From positions 1,501,891 to 1,565,890 of the forward strand of contig SJOL01009403.1 of assembly GCA_004794785.1 (NCBI GenBank): a DNA stretch of 64,000 nucleotides, in the 5' to 3' direction. Shown here in pieces: positions 57,957 to 64,000 of the stretch (positions are counted from its first letter, which is position 1; each line of letters begins with the position of its first letter). The translations under genes were made by a program, and so were the position numbers. Under the pieces are notes generated by a model. It ran no database searches. It saw only the letters and a program-made list of their open reading frames with translations, and was not told the origin of the DNA. Source of the stretch: Opisthorchis felineus. Its lineage: Eukaryota > Platyhelminthes > Trematoda > Opisthorchiida > Opisthorchiidae.

Positions 57957-60900
57957 GGATGTTCCAGAAAAGTGTACGACTTGGCAGAAAATTATTTGCT
58001 ACATATGCGCTAATTTCCAATAAAAAGAATGGACCTTGGTTACCCGACGAGCTAGATAATAGACATGCAGCTGGCCGTGGCAGATGGCACATCGGGTGAT
58101 GCACATAAGCGTCACTTCCGTTGTGTTCGTGCACTCCAGTACCGTATGTCTCTGGAAAGGTTCTTCTCCATGCGGTCCTAGCTACCAATCGGCCCATTTG
58201 TGCATATGCATCCGGGGTGTCCAAACTCTACAACATCGTTCCAGGAACACGAAGGGCCACAGGGGCACATTCCTGTCCATATGAGCTTCCTTGCTGACTC
58301 ATGGGCCCCCGGGCAACACGATCAGGTACACTCACTCTCGCCTGCTGTTTTTGCCCAGCAACCGTTAAAGCTCAAAGAGGCTTCCCGTCTATGGAGAAAA
58401 AATGCGCAGTGCTCAGGTAAAAAACGGGTAAAGGAACTGGCCATATAGCTGGCAACATCGGCACTATTAAAGTCAGCTGTGCGACATTAGCGTAAATAAT
58501 GAATTCCAGAATCTTTGTAACCAGAAAGAACTTGAACTTGAGGATGAAGATGAGTCACCAACAGAAGTAATGTGCAATCAAGCAATAGCTTGCTCTGATA
58601 GCATTCAACAGCCCTCAATTTTTGTTCACTGGAGTTCTCCGCGACAAATATCATTCAACCAAATTTTTGCCAACTGCTTCTGGCCCAACCATTGGCGCAC
58701 AAAATTGTGGGGTTAAAAGCTGATCCCCCCCCCACCCAAGAGAACGATTACGACCATTCTCGTGAGTGTGCTTTAAGGAAAGGGGCACTGGATATCTGAA
58801 GCTAGGGATCTTTCTTGTATGTTGATATTTCTTTCAGATGGATTGTACTGGAAAACAGTACGTGGCATGAAAATCTTGAGCGTGTAGTGTGCTTAACTGT
58901 AGATTTTGCGAATTACAGTTACGGCTATCTCTGTCAACGAGAGTCAATCCTAGTCGGGTTTTTATCTAGGTATCTCATTTTCCACTACTGTACGAGAGAG
59001 GTGATTTCCATTCCACCTTTAAAACGCATTCTTAATTTTTCAGAGGTAATAGTCGTTCTGTTTGCGGCTACTACTTTAACGGTACATACAGCAGTGTTTG
59101 CACATTGATTAGCACGTGACAACGTAGCAAGAATATTTATTCGATTTTTCCGATATTCATATGCCTGTCTGTGATCAATATCCGTCCTGAGGAAGATCGA
59201 TGATTTCAACACGTCTGTCATGTTGAGGTCATTGCTAATCGCTGTAAAATATATGTTTCTTCTGTTTGATGCACACTCAACTGCTCCACCGTAGCAACTT
59301 TGATGCAACAACTGGCAAGTTGGTAAAGTCAGTTAACAAATGGCACCGGAAATTAAATAAAATTATGAAGTAGAATTTCAAAAAATTCATGTCACTTCCA
59401 CAGCTATGAAGAGAACACATTCCTTTTCTATCCTCATATTTGGTATCGTTTTCTTGTTGATTGCCTTCCTGCGTATCCCGCCCCCATGCTGTGGTAGCCC
59501 GGTAGGTTGAGTGTTTGGATCTGCAATCGTGAGGAGTCCATTGCGCGTGAACTGCCAAAGAAGATTGGCAATGGCGAGGCAGTTGTCCAATGCTTTGCTG
59601 ACTTTGGTTGGGTAGAACCGTGCTAAAGACCTAGCTGATACTTGAGATGATACGTGTCTTTCTCCTATGATCACAAATAATCAGTTGTAACACCCTTTCG
59701 GGACCTGGCTACCAAGCTACCTGGAGGGAGCACAGAGGCTGGGACACTTCTAGGCTACCCGGGCCTAAATAGAAGCGGTCGAGATGTCGGAGTTGGGTTC
59801 CAAACATGAACTTTCCGGTCAAGAGGTTCGCTCCTTCATCGCTGAGCTATCTCTCTTATTGACACGTCGTGCTTCAAATCCTAGAGATAGCGGATGAACC
59901 GTCATTCAGACATTCTCCTGTCATTCATGTTTGCACGAACTTGCATCCGGCTCTTGTTTACGGTCCGGAACAATTAGTCGCCGACCACACACCTGCGACT
60001 TTAAGTATCATGGAGGCTTTGAAGTGCTTTGCATCTATCAGAAGTTCTGTTTATTCAGAAGACACTGTGACCTATGCAGCTGCTTCATCATCGGAAACTA
60101 GAGTCTCGTTGGTCGAGTATTTTTTATTGGAGTGTTAAAGTCACAGCGCTAAACTTGCATAAACCTACACGTAAATCTACCTTATGTGTTTACTTCCTGT
60201 CATGTTGCGACATATCTTGTTCGATTAGAGGGACTGAGTTATCTTTAACAGCGTACCTCTTATAGTGATAGCTCATGTGGACGCATCAATAAATCGCAGA
60301 CAGGGAGCTAGTATTTGGGGGTTATTAAGCCGATACTGTAATAGATCGGTATATTCAGAGCTTCAGAGTTAGGATCCCATGTCAACTACGGATATGGTGA
60401 ACCTTACTAATAGAAAACTCGGATCCACTACTTCCCCCTTTCGTGAGGATGGACCAGAAAAATATCTCCAGGATGGGAAAGCTGTTCGCACGAATGTAAC
60501 GTGAATATCAATTCTACGAATCTTCCATTTACTGACATTCAATAACCTTCTCTGTGGCCCAAGTAAATCGTGCCCACTGATACGAGTGATTTTCCATTCA
60601 CGTTCCCGTGCTGCACTAGCGCAGCATTCAAAAATTCAACTTGAAGAATGGGCGACCGATTACGAAGTGTCAGGAGATAGTGCTACTGGCTATCGGTGAT
60701 TGGGTCTGCGTGACGTTCAGTTCTTTCGATGAGTTCTGCTGCAAGATAAGGCTGCTAAATCTTGTCAGTTATCGACCCCATCCACCCTCGAAAGGAAGCT
60801 ACATTGATCCACAATATATTTTCACTACACGGTGCTCTCAGAGTAGGCGCTTCCAGGATGAGGACGATTGGTTCACCAGTGCTGGACAGCACGTTCTGTG

Positions 60901-61899
60901 CATATAACAATCCTTTATGAAAACTACAAGGTTCTCCTCTTGCTTGACTCGACTTAAGCATTGAGTCACACACAAAGAGATGACTTCGGACTCGTCTGAG
61001 GCCACAAGCTGAGTGTTTACTGTCCATGCAGATTCGTCTGTTGCCTACGTTGACTGTGAGTCATCAGTGCCCACATTTGAACGTATGTTCAACTTTGCAT
61101 AGTGTCCTAACGGGTCATGCATCCTAAAAATGTTGGAACTGAGGAAGAAGATAACGTGCTTAGCTAAGAGTCTACTTGGCAACTGGTCACTGGGTATTCT
61201 ACTCCGTGACTCCATTCTGACAGAGCTTTTGCAACGGCTGGTCAGAACCGAAACGGTTTTTATACATTACAAAGAGAGGCAAGAGCGTGCGGTCAAAAAC
61301 AGGGGATAAGTAATTTTCTGAAAGTTGACAGATTTGGCACAGATAACATTCATTGCTATCTGATAATCGAACGTGGGTACAGGTAAAATTTGAATCTTCT
61401 TACTGTAATATGGGTTGGGTGGCAGCTTGGCTTCGCTGTGTACTTTTAAGAGCCACCAGAAATCTTGTGTCGGATACCCAGCACAGATGACCTTGACCAG
61501 TGAAAAATGAGGGGATTCAATCGATACCAGGGGATACCGAACGCCGGATGCTCTTCAGATGCATCGCCACCATAAAAACCATTCATTTTGACCACTCAAT
61601 TTTATGCAGTAAAACAAACAACGCGACTGAAATAAAGTTTACATTTCACAATTTTCGCTGTATTACGGCACATTATACCCGTACGGCAAGAGGTTACAAA
61701 CTTAGAGTCGAAAGTCCAGTAGAGGTTACTCCCAAAAACGAAAGACGATCCTGTATGATCCCGTGGTGTACCACATTGTAGTTGTAGTATGTTTACAGTA
61801 CGAACCGTCCGTTTCAAAGCACGGATTTCCTCATGTACGGATACAGAGCGTTGTTGACACTGTAACTAATAACAGCTCAAAAGTTTACGTCAGCTTGAG

Positions 61900-62215
61900 G
61901 TTTTCTTGTGAAATGTACATTTGACAGAGCCGATACTATATCTACTGCTCCCTTCCGTGTCTCCGACTCTTCTGTCCTTGAACAATCGTATAGAGTGATT
62001 CCACGATCTTGGAACCGGCACTCTGAAAATGCAACGAACTCAGCTTGAAACTGGTTGGTCGACGTCATCACGCGTCGGCGCCCGTTTACAGAGAGGTTCC
62101 ACATACCCAACAGCCCATGAATTGACTTTTCATATTCTCTGGCATTCTTAGTGCCGCACCACTTGCTTTCTATATCCGACATCCTCTGATTTGCTAGGGC
62201 AGGGTTGGGAACTAC
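61900..62215 (-). pseudogene. Possible endonuclease fragment of a second LINE type
   Basis: The minus-strand frame contains GLLGMWNLSVNGRRRVMTST, then FQAEFVAFSECRFQDRGITL. The spacing resembles the start of APE-type LINE endonucleases (WNVR...L...Y.VDI.ALSETRF...G). It is unlike the LINE copies 1-3, and no reverse transcriptase follows. Confidence 0.35.
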
Positions 62216-63254
62216 AAGGGGTAACTGTAAGGATTTTGCCTTGGAAAGCACCACATTGAAAGACCGCACACCGCTTATATATAGTTAAGCATGATAGGCA
62301 CATGTCACACAATGTTCGCATCTTACCCAATCAAATTCATGAAAAATGTGTGCTGCAAGACAAGAAATTTACTGATATTTTGGGTTCCACTGTTCAAAGG
62401 TGCAGAATACTATTTGTTTCGGTTCACCCAGGAAGCTTTACCACGGTTGAGGCATATCACCACTACTCGCAGAATCGGCATTACTTAGCAAGCTAGTTTC
62501 CCGTCAGTTACAGTAGAAGATATGCCGAGCACAACCTAACAAACGGTGCTGGACTTTGTTTGCATCGCGCGTCTCACGCAGTTTCTGGACAGTGATTGAA
62601 TGCTGCCATTCTTCCAGCTGTAGCTAATCAGCCATCACCCAGAGGGGTGGACAGTTTTAGACGAAGTATGGTCACTGCATTGGAACATAACCGAAATGTT
62701 GATTGTCAACCCGTGGATCAATAGTGGTGTCCAACTAGCGACCGATCCGACATCTGGTCGTCAGCCCAGAAAACAAATATTTTCGTTTTCAAATGAGCAA
62801 TCACTTTCCCGATAGTTTGTGTAGGCAGACTTGCACGCACTTATTCAGACGTTTATACCGGTGCAATATTTTCTGACTACATTTGTGCCTTGTGTCCATG
62901 GTTCTACAGATATGGTAGGATAATTCGCAAAAGTTGGAACATTGGAGCTATTTATTGTTTCAGGCCATGCGAAGAACTTTTTTAAGTACCTGACTAGTGA
63001 TCATTCCAGCCCTCTCAAGATTCTCGTTGAAAGCAACGAAACTTGGGGATGAGGATGGTGGTTATGGGAACAAATATGAAAGTTAAAAGCGTCCACTTTG
63101 CTATTCAGATTTTCTACTCATATGCTGAAACAATTGACCACTTTAATTGGTAATCACAATTTGTACAAGTGGTGTTAGTATCAGCATGGCCGTACGGTTG
63201 ACGCTGAATGATGTCAGCTGAATGGACACGCGGTTGAGCTGATTCATCCACCAG

Positions 63255-63281
63255 ATGAGTTTTCGTCGGGACGAAACTCAT
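63255..63281. other. Strong short hairpin
   Basis: ATGAGTTTTCGT pairs with ACGAAACTCAT over 11 bp with one bulged T and a CGGG loop. Its role is unknown. Confidence 0.6.
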
Positions 63282-64000
63282 ATTGAACGGTTTTTCAGAA
63301 CCAACAGCATCCTGCTTTTAAAGGGTCCCAAGACCTTGATGAACAGAACGAACAAGCAATCTCGATAATCATCGAACTATATTGCTATCTTCAAACAATC
63401 TTCGGCTTTTCTGTGGAACTTCAATGGTCTTGTTGTCTGCTTTGTTTGGCGTATTGACTGACAGCTTGACTTGCCCACAGTAAGTTCAAGGTGGCAGCAG
63501 GAAACTAGCCAAGACAGTAACTGCTGACGAGTCATGCGATCGGTACATGTTGAGCGCGTGGTTTATTTCAACGCTAGTTTCCAGGGATTATGATAAAAAG
63601 CTATCGGTTCAGACAGAGCATCACGATTCGGCACCTGGGCAGTTTGAAATGTGGATTGCTGAATCCATCGGTGACGCAAACACGACGTCCAAAAGATCCA
63701 AAGACAACAGATCAACAGCTAAGAGAACGGTAGTAGCTTTGGTCCACACCACGAATTTGTATTAGTGGACGGTTTGCTGAATTGAGGAAACATTAGGGCC
63801 ATCATGATACGTTCGATGAAATTGGTAAGTGGGACGATTTTTCGGCCTTCATTGTACATCCATTTTGTCTGCCTCCCACCAAAACAGCGTGATAGCTGAT
63901 ATTCCTTTCTTCCAGATCCGTAAAGCTAGGCCCTGAGTGACTCAACAAGGACCAGTGTTCATTAATGATATTCGGAATATACTTCCCTATCAGCGGACCT

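Larger units (their letters stand above)
56031..64000. other. Downstream intergenic region, no gene recognised
   Basis: About 8 kb without a conserved coding block or a chain of compatible exons. It contains C12A11 at 57934-57956, C9 at 58725-58733, a possible LINE scrap at 61.9-62.2 kb and a strong hairpin at 63255-63281. The longest open frame here (minus, 57700-58224, 174 codons) crosses the C/A homopolymer and resembles nothing I know. Confidence 0.5.

Noticed and set aside
57700..58224. 174-codon minus-strand open frame
   Set aside because: It crosses a C12A11 homopolymer and has low-complexity Ser/Phe/Gly stretches; nothing resembles a known protein.
1..64000. CRISPR array, operons, phage or bacterial genes
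   Set aside because: The window has spliced animal-type genes and retroelements; no regularly spaced short repeats or compact gene clusters are present.

Overview
The window is eukaryotic, repeat-rich and intron-rich. Short conserved coding blocks are separated by GT...AG introns of 38 bp to 5.7 kb. The repeats (tRNA-derived SINEs, a broken endonuclease/reverse-transcriptase LINE family, hammerhead-like repeats) suggest a parasitic flatworm. My best guess is a trematode, probably an opisthorchiid liver fluke, because the SINE with the GCGAGATGGCTCAGTGG head looks like repeats I associate with that group. That placement is inference; no search was run.

One protein-coding gene dominates the plus strand: a CLASP (CLIP-associating protein), a microtubule plus-end and kinetochore regulator. 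I could chain 27 exons from 6436 to 55114. Every splice phase agrees across all 26 junctions, giving 1189 residues and a stop codon. The chain encodes TOG2 (exons 3-9), a basic Ser/Pro linker with one SxIP EB-binding motif (exons 10-12), TOG3 (exons 14-18), a second Ser/Pro linker (exons 19-21), and the C-terminal TOG4/CLIP-interaction domain (exons 22-27). The first exon seen starts inside a codon, so the gene begins upstream of it. TOG1 exons were not found here. A 3' UTR with an AATAAA at 56009 is likely.

Layout: 1-6.4 kb holds two broken LINE copies, two SINEs and a SINE fragment. 6.4-55.1 kb is the CLASP gene, whose introns hold three more SINE-A copies, at least six SINE-B copies or fragments (two head-to-head pairs), a near-complete but dead LINE at 18.5-21.2 kb, and repeats with hammerhead-ribozyme-like cores at 13.0 and 14.3 kb. 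55.1-56.0 kb is the probable 3' UTR. 56.0-64 kb shows no recognisable gene, only a possible LINE endonuclease scrap near 62 kb.

The most unusual material is the hammerhead-like repeat family in CLASP introns 7, 8 and 21 (about 271-bp period, retrozyme- or Penelope-like), the repeated head-to-head SINE-B arrangement, and a phase-compatible candidate cassette exon at 17905-18117.
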